DNA from: Paractinoplanes abujensis
Lineage (GTDB): Bacteria; Actinomycetota; Actinomycetes; Mycobacteriales; Micromonosporaceae
NCBI RefSeq assembly: GCF_014204895.1
Contig: NZ_JACHMF010000001.1
Coordinates: forward strand, 4,836,001-4,900,000
Length of the DNA: 64,000 bases
Direction of reading: 5' to 3'
Made by a program: the position numbers and the translations under genes. The first letter of the stretch is position 1, and each line of letters opens with the position of its first letter. The notes beneath the pieces are model-generated. The model worked only from the letters and a program-made list of their open reading frames with translations, did no database searches and was not told where the DNA came from. Shown here in pieces: positions 23,328 through 32,752 of the stretch.

Positions 23328-24491
23328 TCACTCCGGCGGCGACCACTCGGGCATGCGCGGACGCATGTGGCTCAGGGCGGCGTCCCGAGCGCGCAGGGCC
23401 AGGCGGCCCCGGGCCTGCACCACCGCCGACATGCGCCGGGCCTGCCGCACGACGCTCGTCGTGCGAGGGCGCCGCAGCCGGCCGTACTCCTCGACGGCCG
23501 CGCACAGGGCCACGCCCGGCGCCGCGCCTTTTACCAGCGACTGCAGGGTGGCCGCGTCCTCGAACGCGAGGCAGGCGCCCTGCCCGAGGTGGTGCGGCAT
23601 GGCGTGAGCGGCGTCCCCGAGCAGCACGACACCGCCCGGGCCGGAGGAGAAACCGTACGCGCGGGGAAGCGGCCGCAGCTCGCGGACCTCCTGCGGCACC
23701 AGGTCGTCGGCGTGGGTCGCGGCCAGCAACGCGCCCACGGGCTCGTGCCAACCGGCGAACCACCGCCGCAACAGGGCCAGCTGGGTGGCGGGCGGCTCGG
23801 GACGGGGCGCTCCGGCCGCCGTGGCCACCCAGTAGACGCCACCCCGGCCCGCGGCCCGCTCGCCCAGCGGGATCGACACGAACCGGAAGCCCGCGCCCAG
23901 CGTCTCGCCCCCGGCGGCCTGCTCGGCCGGGAGCCGGGGCATCCGGAAGCCCGGGATCACGGCCTGCCACGCGGCGAAACCGGACCCGACCGCGGTCGCC
24001 TCGGGCGCGAGCAGCCGCCGGACCGCGCTGTCGATGCCGTCGGCCGCGACCACGAGGTCGGCCTCGATCTCGGTGCGGCCGTCGCTCACGACCGGGCGCT
24101 GCCGCGGGCCCGTGCGCACCGAGGTGACGTCGAAGCCGGTGCGGATCTGCACGTTGTCGTTCAGCCCGGCCACGAGCGCGTCGTACAGGTCTTCCAGGTG
24201 CACCGCGGCCGGGGCCGGGCCGGCGCCCGCGCCGCGCGGGGCGACCAGCCACTGCCCGTCGGGGCGGCGCACCCCGCCGTCGGGCAGCGGGGCCGCGATG
24301 GCCGACCAGCCGCCCTCGGGATCGATCGACTCCAGGGCGCGCCGGCCGTTGGGCCACAGCACCAGGGCCGTGGGCGGGGCGGCGATCCGCTCGCCGCGCT
24401 CGAGGAGCACGACCTGCCAGCCGCAGCGAGCGAGACCGCCGGCGGTGGCCAGCCCGGCCATGCCCGCGCCCACCACCACGGCGGTGCGCAC
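23328..24491 (-). CDS. FAD-dependent monooxygenase (class A flavoprotein)
   Basis: 387 aa. N-terminal FAD-binding motif VVVGAGMAGLATAGGLARCG (residues ~4-24), a DG motif region (DLVVAADGIDSAVRRLL) and the second FAD motif LLGDAAHAMPHHLGQGACLAFEDA near 290-315 define the PHBH-type hydroxylase family; the substrate is not predictable. GTG start shares one base with the lgt stop (TAGTG), so it is probably translated from the lgt mRNA. The stop at 23328 is followed in the same frame by remnant coding sequence of another gene. Confidence 0.88.
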   Translation of the reverse strand: MRTAVVVGAGMAGLATAGGLARCGWQVVLLERGERIAAPPTALVLWPNGRRALESIDPEGGWSAIAAPLPDGGVRRPDGQWLVAPRGAGAGPAPAAVHLEDLYDALVAGLNDNVQIRTGFDVTSVRTGPRQRPVVSDGRTEIEADLVVAADGIDSAVRRLLAPEATAVGSGFAAWQAVIPGFRMPRLPAEQAAGGETLGAGFRFVSIPLGERAAGRGGVYWVATAAGAPRPEPPATQLALLRRWFAGWHEPVGALLAATHADDLVPQEVRELRPLPRAYGFSSGPGGVVLLGDAAHAMPHHLGQGACLAFEDAATLQSLVKGAAPGVALCAAVEEYGRLRRPRTTSVVRQARRMSAVVQARGRLALRARDAALSHMRPRMPEWSPPE

Positions 24492-25669
24492 TAGCGGTCG
24501 TCTTTACGAGACTCTTGCTCGACGTCGCCGCCGGAGGCGCCGTCCGGCCCGGCGCCGGCGGCCGCACCCGTGGCCAGCACGGCTTCCTCGACCCCGGCCG
24601 GGCCGGCCGGATCGCGCTCGACCGGGTGCCCGCCGGCGGCGATCTCCTCCGCCATGTCCTGCGGGGTGTCGGGCGGCAGGATGCCCGTACGGCGGTAGGC
24701 CTCGAACCTCGCCTCGCTGACCACCTGATAGCCCTTGGGGGTGGCCTCGCGCGAGCCGGCGGCCGCGGTCACGTCGACCTGAGAGACGTCGCTCGCGGCC
24801 GAGGGCTCGGGGGCGGTCTCGGGCGCGTCGTCGGGCACCACGTACGCCCGGGGTCCACGCACGACCAGGAAGTAGATCAGCGCGCCGAGGAACACAATGA
24901 TCGAGGTGAACACGTTGAGCCGGATGCCGAACAGGTGGTTGGCCTCGTCGACCCGCAGCGCCTCGATCCAGACCCGGCCCAGCGTGTACGCCATGACGTA
25001 GAGCGCGAAGGCCCGGCCGCGGCCGAACTTGAACTTCTTGTCGGCCAGGTAGACCAGCAGCGCGACGCCGAGGTTCCAGAGCAGCTCGTACAGGAACGTC
25101 GGGTGATAGAGGTCGGGCAGCGTGACCGCCTGCCCGTCGATCACCGTGGCGTGCCCGGGATTCGACCTGTCCATGTCGTGGACCTCGAGACCCCACGGCA
25201 GCGTGGTCTCCTTGCCGTAGAGCTCGTTGTTGAACCAGTTGCCGACCCGGCCGATCGCCTGGCCCACCGGCAGGCCGACCGCGAGCGAATCGGCCACCAC
25301 GCCGAACGGCAGGCCGAGCTGGCGAGCGCCCAGGTAGGCGCCGAGGGCGCCGCCGAGCACCGCGCCCCAGATGCCGAGGCCGCCCTCCCAGATGTAGAAG
25401 GCGCGGATCGGGTCACCGCCGGCGCCGAAGTAGTCCTGCGGCGAGGTGATCAGGTGATAGATCCGGGCGCCGACGATGCCGAACGGCACCGCCCACACCG
25501 CGATGTCGAGCGAGGCCCAGCGGGCCACGCCCCGGCTGCGCAGCCGATATTCCATGATCAGGCAGGACGCGACGATGCCCAGGACGATGCAGATCGCATA
25601 CGCCCGCACGGGCAGGCCGAGCACGTGCCAGACAGACGTTGTCGGACTCGGGATCGCGGCGAGGTTCAC
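24491..25669 (-). CDS. lgt: prolipoprotein diacylglyceryl transferase
   Basis: 392 aa membrane enzyme that moves diacylglycerol from phosphatidylglycerol to the lipobox cysteine of lipoproteins such as LivK here. About seven hydrophobic segments; signature GRVGNWFNNELYGKETTLPWGLEV. The catalytic region and ARIYHLI are conserved. The C-terminal ~110 residues are a long hydrophilic, Ala/Glu/Pro-rich extension beyond the catalytic core, as in other actinobacterial Lgt. GTG start 19 bases after trpA. The trpA-lgt order is also found in M. tuberculosis. Confidence 0.96.
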   Translation of the reverse strand: MNLAAIPSPTTSVWHVLGLPVRAYAICIVLGIVASCLIMEYRLRSRGVARWASLDIAVWAVPFGIVGARIYHLITSPQDYFGAGGDPIRAFYIWEGGLGIWGAVLGGALGAYLGARQLGLPFGVVADSLAVGLPVGQAIGRVGNWFNNELYGKETTLPWGLEVHDMDRSNPGHATVIDGQAVTLPDLYHPTFLYELLWNLGVALLVYLADKKFKFGRGRAFALYVMAYTLGRVWIEALRVDEANHLFGIRLNVFTSIIVFLGALIYFLVVRGPRAYVVPDDAPETAPEPSAASDVSQVDVTAAAGSREATPKGYQVVSEARFEAYRRTGILPPDTPQDMAEEIAAGGHPVERDPAGPAGVEEAVLATGAAAGAGPDGASGGDVEQESRKDDR

Positions 25670-25688
25670 GGGTGCACACGCTACCGGT

Positions 25689-26492
25689 TCACCGAGCCGG
25701 GTTACGCACTCCCTCGGCCAGTTCCGAGCTCAGGTTACGCAGTCGTGACAGACCGGTGGCCCGGTCGGGGGCATCGAGCACGCACCGGATCAGCGCACTG
25801 CCGACGATCACTCCGTCGGCGAACCCGGCCACCTCGGCCGCCTGCGCGCCGTTGCCGACCCCCAGGCCCACGCCGACCGGCATGTCGGGGTTGGCGTGCC
25901 GCACCCGCTCGACCAGCTCGGGGGCCTGCGACGAGACCGCCGTACGGGCGCCGGTGACCCCCATCAGCGCGGTCGCGTAGACGAAGCCACGGCACTGGGC
26001 CACCGTCATGGCGATCCGCTCGTCGGTCGAGGACGGCGAGACCAGGAACGTCCGGTCGATCCGGTGCTCGTCGGCGGCGGCGATCCACTCGCCGGCCTCG
26101 TCCGGGATCAGGTCGGGCGTGATCATGCCCGTGGCGCCGGCCGCGGCCAGGTCCCGGGCAAACGCGCTGACCCCGTACTTCTCGATCGGGTTCCAGTAGG
26201 TCATCAGCACGACCGGGGCCCCGGCGCTCGCCACCGCCTCGATGATCCGCAGCGTGTCGCGGGTGCGCACGCCCCGGCCGAGCGCGATGTCGCTGGCCTT
26301 CTGGATGACCGGGCCGTCCATGACCGGGTCGGAGTAGGGCAGCTCGACCTCGATCACGTCGCAGCCGGCCTCGTGCATCGCGACCATCGAGGCGATGCTG
26401 TCCTCGACGGTCGGGAAGCCGGCCGGCATGCAGCCGATCAGCAGCGCCCGGTCCTCGGCGCGAGCCTTGTGGAAGATCTCGGCGATGCTCAT
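25689..26492 (-). CDS. trpA: tryptophan synthase alpha chain
   Basis: 267 aa. Cleaves indole-3-glycerol phosphate to indole, which is channelled to TrpB. The start ATG 26492 ([20 protein letters not shown]) overlaps the trpB stop by 4 bases; the longer open frame upstream is a trpB shadow. Catalytic Glu48 and Asp59 lie in [18 protein letters not shown]; the phosphate-binding [15 protein letters not shown] and [10 protein letters not shown] are present. Confidence 0.97.
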   Translation of the reverse strand: MSIAEIFHKARAEDRALLIGCMPAGFPTVEDSIASMVAMHEAGCDVIEVELPYSDPVMDGPVIQKASDIALGRGVRTRDTLRIIEAVASAGAPVVLMTYWNPIEKYGVSAFARDLAAAGATGMITPDLIPDEAGEWIAAADEHRIDRTFLVSPSSTDERIAMTVAQCRGFVYATALMGVTGARTAVSSQAPELVERVRHANPDMPVGVGLGVGNGAQAAEVAGFADGVIVGSALIRCVLDAPDRATGLSRLRNLSSELAEGVRNPAR

Positions 26493-27730
26493 GAGTTCTC
26501 CCCCGGGACCAGCGTCTCGACCGGATCGAGAATGCCGAAGTACGCGCCCGCGGTGTGCACGTCCTTGTCGCCGCGGCCGGACAGGTTGATCACGATCGTC
26601 GGCTTGCGGCCGAGCTCTGCCGTCAACGTCGGTACGATGCGGGCGGCGCCCGCGAGGGCGTGGGCGCTCTCGATGGCCGGGATGATCCCCTCCGTACGGC
26701 ACAGCAGCTGGAACGCGGTCATCGCCTCGGCGTCGGTGACCGGCTCGTACTCGGCCCGGCCGGTGTCGTGCAGCCAGGCGTGCTCGGGCCCGACACCCGG
26801 ATAGTCGAGACCGGCCGAGATGGAGTGCGACTCGACGGTCTGGCCGTCCTCGTCCTGCAGCACGTATGTGCGGGCGCCGTGCAGCACGCCCGACGAGCCG
26901 CCGGTGATGGACGCCGCGTGCCGGCCGGTGGCCACGCCGTCGCCGCCGGCCTCGAAGCCGTACAGCTGCACGCTCTCATCGGGAACGAACGCGTGGAAGA
27001 TGCCGATCGCGTTGGAGCCGCCGCCGACACAGGCCGCCACCGCGTCGGGCAGCCGGCCGAGCTGGTCGAGGCACTGCTGCCGGGCCTCGATGCCGATGCC
27101 GCCCACGAAGTCGCGCACGATCTCGGGGAACGGGTGCGGCCCGGCCGCGGTGCCGAGCAGGTAGTGCGTGGTGTCGACGCTGGCCACCCAGTCGCGCAAG
27201 GCCTCGTTGAGCGCGTCCTTGAGCGTCCGGGAGCCGTTGGTGACCGGGACGACCATGGCGCCGAGCATGCGCATCCGGGCCACGTTGAGCGCCTGCCGCT
27301 CGGTGTCGGTCTCGCCCATGTAGACGACGCACTCGAGGTCGAGCAGGGCGGCCGCGGTCGCGCTGGCCACGCCGTGCTGACCGGCCCCGGTCTCGGCGAT
27401 CACGCGGGGCTTGCCCATCCGCTTGGCCAGCAGGGCCTGGCCCAGCACGTTGCGCACCTTGTGGGCGCCCGTGTGGTTGAGGTCCTCCCGCTTGAGCAGG
27501 ATCTCCGCGTTGAGTGCGGCCGAGAGCCGCTCCGCCCGGTACAGCAGCGACGGGGTGCCGGCATAGTTCAGGAGCAGGTCCTTGAACTGCGCCTGAAATT
27601 CCGGATCCGTCTTGGCTGTCCGATATGCCGCATCGAGCTCGTCCAACGCGCGGACAAGCGCCTCGGGCACGAACCGGCCGCCGTACCGCCCGAAATGCCC
27701 GGACAGGTCGGGCAGCACCGGTGCGCTCAT
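26489..27730 (-). CDS. trpB: tryptophan synthase beta chain
   Basis: 413 aa PLP enzyme that joins indole and serine to tryptophan. PLP lysine Lys91 lies in [13 protein letters not shown]; the phosphate loop is GGGSNAIG, and the N-terminus [15 protein letters not shown] is typical of TrpB1. ATG start overlaps trpC by 4 bases. Its place trpC-trpB-trpA makes the operon downstream of the Trp-membrane protein unit. Confidence 0.97.
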   Translation of the reverse strand: MSAPVLPDLSGHFGRYGGRFVPEALVRALDELDAAYRTAKTDPEFQAQFKDLLLNYAGTPSLLYRAERLSAALNAEILLKREDLNHTGAHKVRNVLGQALLAKRMGKPRVIAETGAGQHGVASATAAALLDLECVVYMGETDTERQALNVARMRMLGAMVVPVTNGSRTLKDALNEALRDWVASVDTTHYLLGTAAGPHPFPEIVRDFVGGIGIEARQQCLDQLGRLPDAVAACVGGGSNAIGIFHAFVPDESVQLYGFEAGGDGVATGRHAASITGGSSGVLHGARTYVLQDEDGQTVESHSISAGLDYPGVGPEHAWLHDTGRAEYEPVTDAEAMTAFQLLCRTEGIIPAIESAHALAGAARIVPTLTAELGRKPTIVINLSGRGDKDVHTAGAYFGILDPVETLVPGENS

Positions 27731-28578
27731 CGGACCGGCCTCGGCGTCGCCGGGTGGTTACCCGCGTTGACCAGCTCGGCCACGGCGTCGCGCGGCGACT
27801 TCTGGGTCACCAGGCCCTCGCCCACCAGCACGGCATCGGCGCCCGCCGACGCGTACCGGATCAGGTCGTGCGGCCCGCGCACCCCCGACTCGGCGATCTT
27901 CACGACGTTGTTGGGCAGGCCGGGCGCGATGCGCTCGAAGACCGCGCGGTCCACCTCGAGGGTGCGCAGGTCACGGGCGTTGACCCCGATGACTTTGGCG
28001 TTCGCCTCCAAAGCGCGATCCGCCTCCTCCTCGTTGTGCACCTCCACGAGCGCTGTCATGCCCAGCGACTCGATGCGCTCCAGCAGCCCGACGAGCACGT
28101 TCTGCTCGAGCGCGGCCACGATCAGGAGCACCAGGTCGGCGCCGTGGGCCCGGGCCTCGTGCACCTGATAGCTGGAGACCACGAAATCCTTGCGCAGCAC
28201 CGGGATCCGGACCGAGGCCCGGACCGCCCGCAAGTCGTCGAGCGACCCGCCGAACCACCGGCCCTCGGTGAGCACGCTGATGCAGCGGGCGCCACCCGCC
28301 GCGTACTCCCCCGCCAACTCGGCCGGGTCGGGAATGTCGGCCAGCGCGCCCTTCGACGGCGACGACCGCTTGACCTCAGCGATCACCGCCACCCCGGGCT
28401 TGCGCAACGCCGCGTAGGCGTCGATGGCCGGTGGCGCCGCCGCGGCGGCCTCCCGCACCTGCTCCAGCGGCACCTGCTCCTGCCGGGCCGCCACGTCCTC
28501 GCGCACTCCGGCGAGGATCTCCTCCAGCACGTTCTGCGGTCCGCCAGAACCCGCTTCCGCCTGCTGATCGGATGTCAC
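27727..28578 (-). CDS. trpC: indole-3-glycerol phosphate synthase
   Basis: 283 aa TIM-barrel enzyme. Motifs: [64 protein letters not shown] and [13 protein letters not shown] start at 28578 with GGGGAG about 7 bases upstream. The N-terminal 60 residues ([20 protein letters not shown]) are the usual extension. First gene of trpCBA-lgt. Confidence 0.97.
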   Translation of the reverse strand: MTSDQQAEAGSGGPQNVLEEILAGVREDVAARQEQVPLEQVREAAAAAPPAIDAYAALRKPGVAVIAEVKRSSPSKGALADIPDPAELAGEYAAGGARCISVLTEGRWFGGSLDDLRAVRASVRIPVLRKDFVVSSYQVHEARAHGADLVLLIVAALEQNVLVGLLERIESLGMTALVEVHNEEEADRALEANAKVIGVNARDLRTLEVDRAVFERIAPGLPNNVVKIAESGVRGPHDLIRYASAGADAVLVGEGLVTQKSPRDAVAELVNAGNHPATPRPVR

Positions 28579-28824
28579 GAAACGACTCCCCTCTCCGGGT
28601 GTCCTCCGCCCGATGCTAGGAGGTCGCGGTCGTGCAAGGCCCCCCGGGGTATGGCGCGCCTCACCAACCGGTCTGGGGCATAATGCCGCCTGCCCGCCCG
28701 CGACCTGTCACTTCGGTCACAGCGGCCCCGTCCGCTCCGGCCGCTGTGCTGCGACACCTCATCTGATCGGTGGATACCACGGCGCGTTGACACGAGCGTC
28801 ACGCACCGGAAATAGGGTCCGGCC

Positions 28825-29160
28825 ATGATGGGTCCGAGGCAAACTGGTGCGGGCGCCCGACGGCGCCGACCAGACCGAGCGATCGATGTGGAGTTGCCCG
28901 TGGCCGCCACCGCCCAGCCGGACGTTCCCGCCGGCTTCGCCAACGCTTCCCGCGCCCTCGTCGCCGCCGCCGCCGACCTCGTGATCGGCGTCCAGCGCCG
29001 CGTGATCGGTGACGCCAACATCCGCACCGCGCGCGACAACGCCTGGGCCGCCACCCTCGAGGACCGTGCCCGCAACGAGGCCCGGGCCGAGCTCACCCGC
29101 GAGGTGGCCGCCCTGGTCGCCCGCCGCTCCCCGCGCCGGCACCTCACGCCGACCCGCTAG
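28825..29160 (+). CDS. hypothetical protein, 111 aa, between trpC and the Trp membrane protein
   Basis: No function recognised. The protein is Ala/Arg-rich and helical (ANASRALVAAAADLVIGVQRRVIGD, ARNEARAELTREVAALVARR), with no membrane segment. On the opposite strand to all trp genes. Possible promoter: TTGACA at 28787-28792 and TAGGGT at 28813-28818, which would start the mRNA at the ATG 28825 itself (leaderless). An alternative GTG start lies at 28888. Codon positions look normal for the genome, so I think it is real, but similar-length shadow frames exist here. Confidence 0.55.
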   Translation: MMGPRQTGAGARRRRPDRAIDVELPVAATAQPDVPAGFANASRALVAAAADLVIGVQRRVIGDANIRTARDNAWAATLEDRARNEARAELTREVAALVARRSPRRHLTPTR

Positions 29161-29200
29161 ACCCCTTCCGCCATACGCAGCACGACCGCCCGCCTGCACC

Positions 29201-29304
29201 GTTCGGTCGTACCTACGCTGTGCGGTCGTCCCACCGTGGGGTCGTCTCTACGCCGTGGGGTCGTCTCTACACCGTGGGGTCGTCTCTACACCGTGGGGTC
29301 GTCG
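29201..29304. repeat. 19-bp tandem repeat across the stop codon of the Trp-operon membrane protein
   Basis: GTGGGGTCGTCTCTACACC-type units begin at 29236, 29255, 29274 and 29293, exactly 19 bases apart, preceded by two degraded copies from 29201. On the minus strand each good unit carries GACGACCCCACGGTGTAG, that is, the last codons (D-D-P-T-V-stop) of the membrane protein. The gene's true stop is in the unit nearest the body; the others are extra copies in the 3' region. Confidence 0.9.
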
Positions 29305-30086
29305 CCGCGGTCGAGCGAGTCCCAGGCCGCGCGGCTGTCGACGGGGCCGGTGGTGACCTCGCGGTTCTCCGTCGCCGCCGGTTTGCGCTCGTAACGGGCC
29401 GACATGCGCGGCCACAGATGCCCCAGCCGGGCCGCGGTCAGGCCGCCCAGCGCGACGATCACTCCGCCCAGGACGCAAGCGAGGGGCCAGATCGTGCCGC
29501 CGGGGCCCGCCTCCCCGGTGTCGAGACCGGCCCGGCCGGCGACGGCGCTGATCGCCACCCCGGCCCCGACCAGCATGAGCAGGCCGCCCAGGGCCCGCCG
29601 GAGCCGGCCGTGCGTGGCCAGCAGGGCGCCCGTGCCGGCCAGCCCGACCAGGGCCAGCCCGATCACCCAGGGCGCGATGTCGACCCCGGTCCGCACTGTC
29701 CGCAGGTTTGACATTTCAGGCCGTGGAGTGATTTCCACGGACCAGGTGCGGGTCGCCCCGTAGGCGGCGATCCCGGCTCCGGCCAGGCAGGCCAGCAGCG
29801 CCAGCAGATAGGGCCGCCTGTTTCCTCCGCCGGCCCCCGTCTGCCCGGTCTCGGCCTGCCCGGTCTCGGCCTGCCCGGTCTCGGCCTGCCCGGTCTCGGT
29901 CCGCCCGGTCTCGGTCTGCCCGGTCTGGGATCGGCCGGTCTCGGTCTGCCCCGTCTCGGTCCGGCCGGCCTGAGTCCGCCCGGCCTGAGATTGGCCGGCC
30001 TGGGGCTGCCCTGGACCCGTCTGGCCGGACTGCGTCCGCCCGAGCCCCGCCCGCGCGGCCTGCGCCTGCTCGGCCGGCTCGGTCAT
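29286..30086 (-). CDS. tryptophan-operon membrane protein (Trp_oprn_chp family)
   Basis: 266 aa. The second half has four membrane helices (YLLALLACLAGAGIAAYGA, IAPWVIGLALVGLAGTGALLA, RALGGLLMLVGAGVAISA, WPLACVLGGVIVALGGLTA) with the loop containing TRTWSVEI, typical of the actinobacterial family that accompanies trpE; its role is unknown. The N-terminal ~88 residues are low-complexity: a pentapeptide repeat of the form G-[QR]-T-E-T at residues ~26-82. ATG overlaps the trpE stop by 4 bases, so it is coupled to trpE. The stop is embedded in a 19-bp repeat. Confidence 0.9.
   Translation of the reverse strand: MTEPAEQAQAARAGLGRTQSGQTGPGQPQAGQSQAGRTQAGRTETGQTETGRSQTGQTETGRTETGQAETGQAETGQAETGQTGAGGGNRRPYLLALLACLAGAGIAAYGATRTWSVEITPRPEMSNLRTVRTGVDIAPWVIGLALVGLAGTGALLATHGRLRRALGGLLMLVGAGVAISAVAGRAGLDTGEAGPGGTIWPLACVLGGVIVALGGLTAARLGHLWPRMSARYERKPAATENREVTTGPVDSRAAWDSLDRGDDPTV
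29841..30011 (-). repeat. 15-bp coding repeat (G-[QR]-T-E-T) in the Trp membrane protein
   Basis: About eleven imperfect 15-base units, each encoding one pentapeptide such as GQTET, GRTET or GQAET. The run is in frame and free of stops, and the number of units is expected to vary between strains. Confidence 0.85.
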
Positions 30087-31615
30087 CGGGCTGCGCGCAG
30101 CGTCTCGGCCGACGCGATCGCCGCCAGCACCGCTGCCGCCTTGTTGCGGGTCTCCTGCTCCTCGGCCGCCGGGTCCGAGTCGGCCACGATCCCCGCGCCC
30201 GCGCCCACGTAGGCCACGCCCTCCTTGATCAGGGCCGTGCGGATCGCGATCGCCATGTCCATGTCGCCCGCGAACCCGAAATAGCCCACGGTGCCGCCGT
30301 ACAGCCCGCGGCGCGTCGGCTCCAGCGACTCGATGATCTCCATGGCCCGCACCTTGGGCGCGCCCGAGAGCGTGCCCGCCGGGAAGGTCGCGGCCAGCGC
30401 GTCGAAGGCCGACCGGTCGTCGCGCAGCTCACCGATGACCGTCGACACGATGTGCATGACGTGGCTGTACCGCTCGATCCGGGCGAACTCCGGCACCTCG
30501 ACCGAGCCCGCCTTGCACACCCGGCCCAGATCGTTGCGGCCCAGGTCGACCAGCATCACGTGCTCGGAGCGTTCCTTGGGGTCGGCCAGCAACTCGGCCG
30601 CGAGCGCGTTGTCCTGCTCGGGCGTCGCGCCCCGCCACCTCGTACCGGCGATGGGGTGCAGAAGAGCCCGGCGCGTGCCCTCCTCATCGGCGCTGACCTT
30701 CAGATGTGCCTCGGGCGAGGAACCGACGATGTCGAAATCGTCGAAGCGCAGCAAATACATGTACGGGCTGGGGTTGGTGGCCCGCAGCACCCGGTAGACG
30801 TCGAGCGGGTCGGCGTCGGTGGGCCGCTCGAACCGCTGCGCCACGACGATCTGGAAGCACTCGCCGGCCCGGATCGCCTCCTTGGCCTCCTCGACCGCCT
30901 TCTGATACTCCCCCGGCGCGGTCCGGCTCACCGGCTCCCCGGCCGGCCGGCGCTCCACCGTGGAGATCATCGGCGGCGTGGGCCGGGACAGGGCGGTCGT
31001 CATCGCGTCGAGCCGGCCGACCGCGTTGTGGTAGGCCGCGCGCCGGGCCTGATCGTCGGCGTCGGCCGCCAGCACCGCGTTGGCCACCAGGATGGCCGAG
31101 CCGTCGAAGTGGTCGAGCACCACCAGATCGGTCGCCAGCATCATGCCCAGCTCGGGCAGCGCCAAGTCGTCCTCGGCCGACGAGGGCAGACGCTCGAACC
31201 GCCGTACGAGGTCGTAGCTCAGATAGCCCACCATGCCGCCGGTCAGCGGGGGCAGATCGTCGGGAGCGGGCCCGTCGGCCAAGGCGGCCACGGTCTCGCG
31301 CAGCGCCGCGACCGGGTCACCGTCGAGCGGCACCCCCGCGGGCGGTGTGCCCAGCCAGTGCGCCTCGCCGCCCCGCTCCACCAGCGTGGCCGCGCTGCGC
31401 ACCCCGACGAACGAATAGCGAGACCAGGCCGCACCCGACGGCCCGGCGCCCTGCTCAGCCGACTCGAGCAGGAAGGTGCCCGGGCCGCCGGCCAGCTTCG
31501 TGTAGACGCCCACCGGGGTCTCGCCGTCGGCCAGCAACCGCCGGGTCACCGGCACCACCCGTTGCCGCTGCCGCAGGAAACCGGCCTCGTCGGGGAACAC
31601 CGCTCCGCTGGTCAT
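30083..31615 (-). CDS. trpE: anthranilate synthase component I
   Basis: 510 aa. Converts chorismate to anthranilate using ammonia from TrpG (not seen in this window). The N-terminal feedback-site motif LLES is present in [11 protein letters not shown], so tryptophan inhibition is expected. The catalytic half has [51 protein letters not shown] and [25 protein letters not shown] start overlaps hisI by 4 bases, placing trpE under a histidine gene. Confidence 0.96.
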   Translation of the reverse strand: MTSGAVFPDEAGFLRQRQRVVPVTRRLLADGETPVGVYTKLAGGPGTFLLESAEQGAGPSGAAWSRYSFVGVRSAATLVERGGEAHWLGTPPAGVPLDGDPVAALRETVAALADGPAPDDLPPLTGGMVGYLSYDLVRRFERLPSSAEDDLALPELGMMLATDLVVLDHFDGSAILVANAVLAADADDQARRAAYHNAVGRLDAMTTALSRPTPPMISTVERRPAGEPVSRTAPGEYQKAVEEAKEAIRAGECFQIVVAQRFERPTDADPLDVYRVLRATNPSPYMYLLRFDDFDIVGSSPEAHLKVSADEEGTRRALLHPIAGTRWRGATPEQDNALAAELLADPKERSEHVMLVDLGRNDLGRVCKAGSVEVPEFARIERYSHVMHIVSTVIGELRDDRSAFDALAATFPAGTLSGAPKVRAMEIIESLEPTRRGLYGGTVGYFGFAGDMDMAIAIRTALIKEGVAYVGAGAGIVADSDPAAEEQETRNKAAAVLAAIASAETLRAAR

Positions 31616-31986
31616 CGGTCCGCCCCACCGGCCGGGCTCGTCACCGGCAGCTCGTCGAAGAAACAGGTGTGCGCGCCGGTGTGACAGGCCGCGCCGACCT
31701 GGTCGACGGTCACGAGCAAGGCGTCACCGTCACAGTCGAGGGCGACGCTGCGCACGTATTGGAAGTGGCCGGAGGTCGCACCCTTGACCCAATACTCCTC
31801 GCGGCTGCGGGACCAGTAGGTCGCCCGCCCCGTGGTGAGCGTGCGATGCAACGCCTCGTCGTCCATCCAGGCCAGCATGAGCACGTCGCCGCTGCCGTGC
31901 TCGCGGACGATCGCCGCCACGAGGCCGTCGGAGGTGCGCTTGAGCCGGTCGGCGATCGCGGGATCCAAGTCGGTCTTCACTGCCAC
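31612..31986 (-). CDS. hisI: phosphoribosyl-AMP cyclohydrolase
   Basis: 124 aa, third step of histidine synthesis. I chose GTG 31986 because GGGGGAG lies 9 bases upstream; an open frame extends 22 codons further. Motifs: [37 protein letters not shown] and the Zn-binding region [27 protein letters not shown]. No fused HisE domain. It leads the hisI-trpE-membrane protein unit and lies 25 kb from hisF. Confidence 0.95.
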   Translation of the reverse strand: MAVKTDLDPAIADRLKRTSDGLVAAIVREHGSGDVLMLAWMDDEALHRTLTTGRATYWSRSREEYWVKGATSGHFQYVRSVALDCDGDALLVTVDQVGAACHTGAHTCFFDELPVTSPAGGADR

Positions 31987-32119
31987 GCGACGATTCTCCC
32001 CCATCCACCGCTCATCACTGCCGCCCGGCCGACGACGCCGCCGGGTCCCCACTCACCCCACCCCACCCACCCAGGGGGCTGGCCCAGACCCTAGACCTTG
32101 ATCACGTTCGGGGCCGGAG

Positions 32120-32128
32120 TTGTCCACA
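32120..32128 (+). promoter_or_regulatory. DnaA-box-like 9-mer TTGTCCACA, copy 1
   Basis: Exact match to the DnaA-box consensus of high-GC actinomycetes (TTGTCCACA). It lies just upstream of the 30-bp array. See copy 2 at 32618. Confidence 0.5.
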
Positions 32129-32160
32129 GGCGCCTGTCGGTCACTCGGCGCAACCAGTTG

Positions 32161-32427
32161 GCCTCTTTTCGCGTCTTTTGCCGCACAAAACGAGCGAGTC
32201 GCCTCCCTCGTCGCCGGAGATGTGCGAGTCGCGTCTCTTGGCGCAGGAAGCGAGCAAGTCGCGTCTCTTGGCGCAGGAAGCGAGCAAGTCGCGTCTCTTG
32301 GTGCAGGAAGCGAGCGGGTCTTGGCGCAGAGAACGAGCGAGTCGCGTCTCTCGTCGCCAGAGACGCCGAGCCACGTCCCTCGTCGCGGGAACGAGCAAGT
32401 CGCGTCCCTCGTCGCCGGAAACGAGCG
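32161..32427. repeat. 30-bp intergenic tandem repeat array
   Basis: Units of the type CGAGCAAGTCGCGTCTCTTG plus 10 bases begin every 30 bases at 32161 (degenerate), 32191, 32221, 32251 and 32281; the middle three are nearly identical. Degraded units of 23-30 bases follow at 32311, 32334, 32364 and 32392. There are no unique spacers, no palindromic repeat and no cas genes, so it is not CRISPR. Because 30 is a multiple of 3, several frames read a 10-residue repeat (for example ASLGAGSEQV). Confidence 0.9.
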
Positions 32428-32617
32428 AGCGGCCGAGGGTCGGCCGGGCGTGTCCGAGGTGGCTGGTTTCCGACAGCGAGGTGCCGGCGGGCATCGCCGG
32501 TGCTGAAGGACGCCATGTTCTCGGCAGTCGCGCGGGATGACCGTCCGTGGTCGTCGTTCCGGGGCCGATCGGCTCGGGTGGACGGCCGCGGATGCGCTCG
32601 GTGACGGTGCGGCGAAG

Positions 32618-32626
32618 TTGTCCACA
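32618..32626 (+). promoter_or_regulatory. DnaA-box-like 9-mer TTGTCCACA, copy 2
   Basis: Second exact TTGTCCACA, same orientation, 498 bases from the first and in the same intergenic region. Chance expectation for this 9-mer in the whole window is below one, which makes two in 0.5 kb notable. Confidence 0.5.
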
Positions 32627-32740
32627 GATCGGCGCGACGGGGTGGCGCGGACGGGCTCGCTCCGGCAGCGAACGAAGCGGCTGGGTACCGGGGCGACGCG
32701 GCCCACGATCCGGGCACGGGGGATGCCTCTTGCAGCGCGG

Positions 32741-32752
32741 GACGGTACCGTC
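32741..32752. promoter_or_regulatory. 12-bp palindrome upstream of the repeat-protein gene
   Basis: GACGGTACCGTC is a perfect palindrome about 107 bases upstream of the ATG at 32859, within a longer imperfect dyad flanked by TGCA on both sides. A possible operator or part of the promoter; the binding protein is unknown. Confidence 0.35.

Noticed and set aside
32161..32427. CRISPR array
   Set aside because: Repeats are contiguous with no unique spacers, and no cas gene is in the window.
32098..32604. Several repeat 'proteins' on both strands across the 30-bp array
   Set aside because: Open frames are explained by the 30-base period; no RBS or coding bias, and four frames look equally open.
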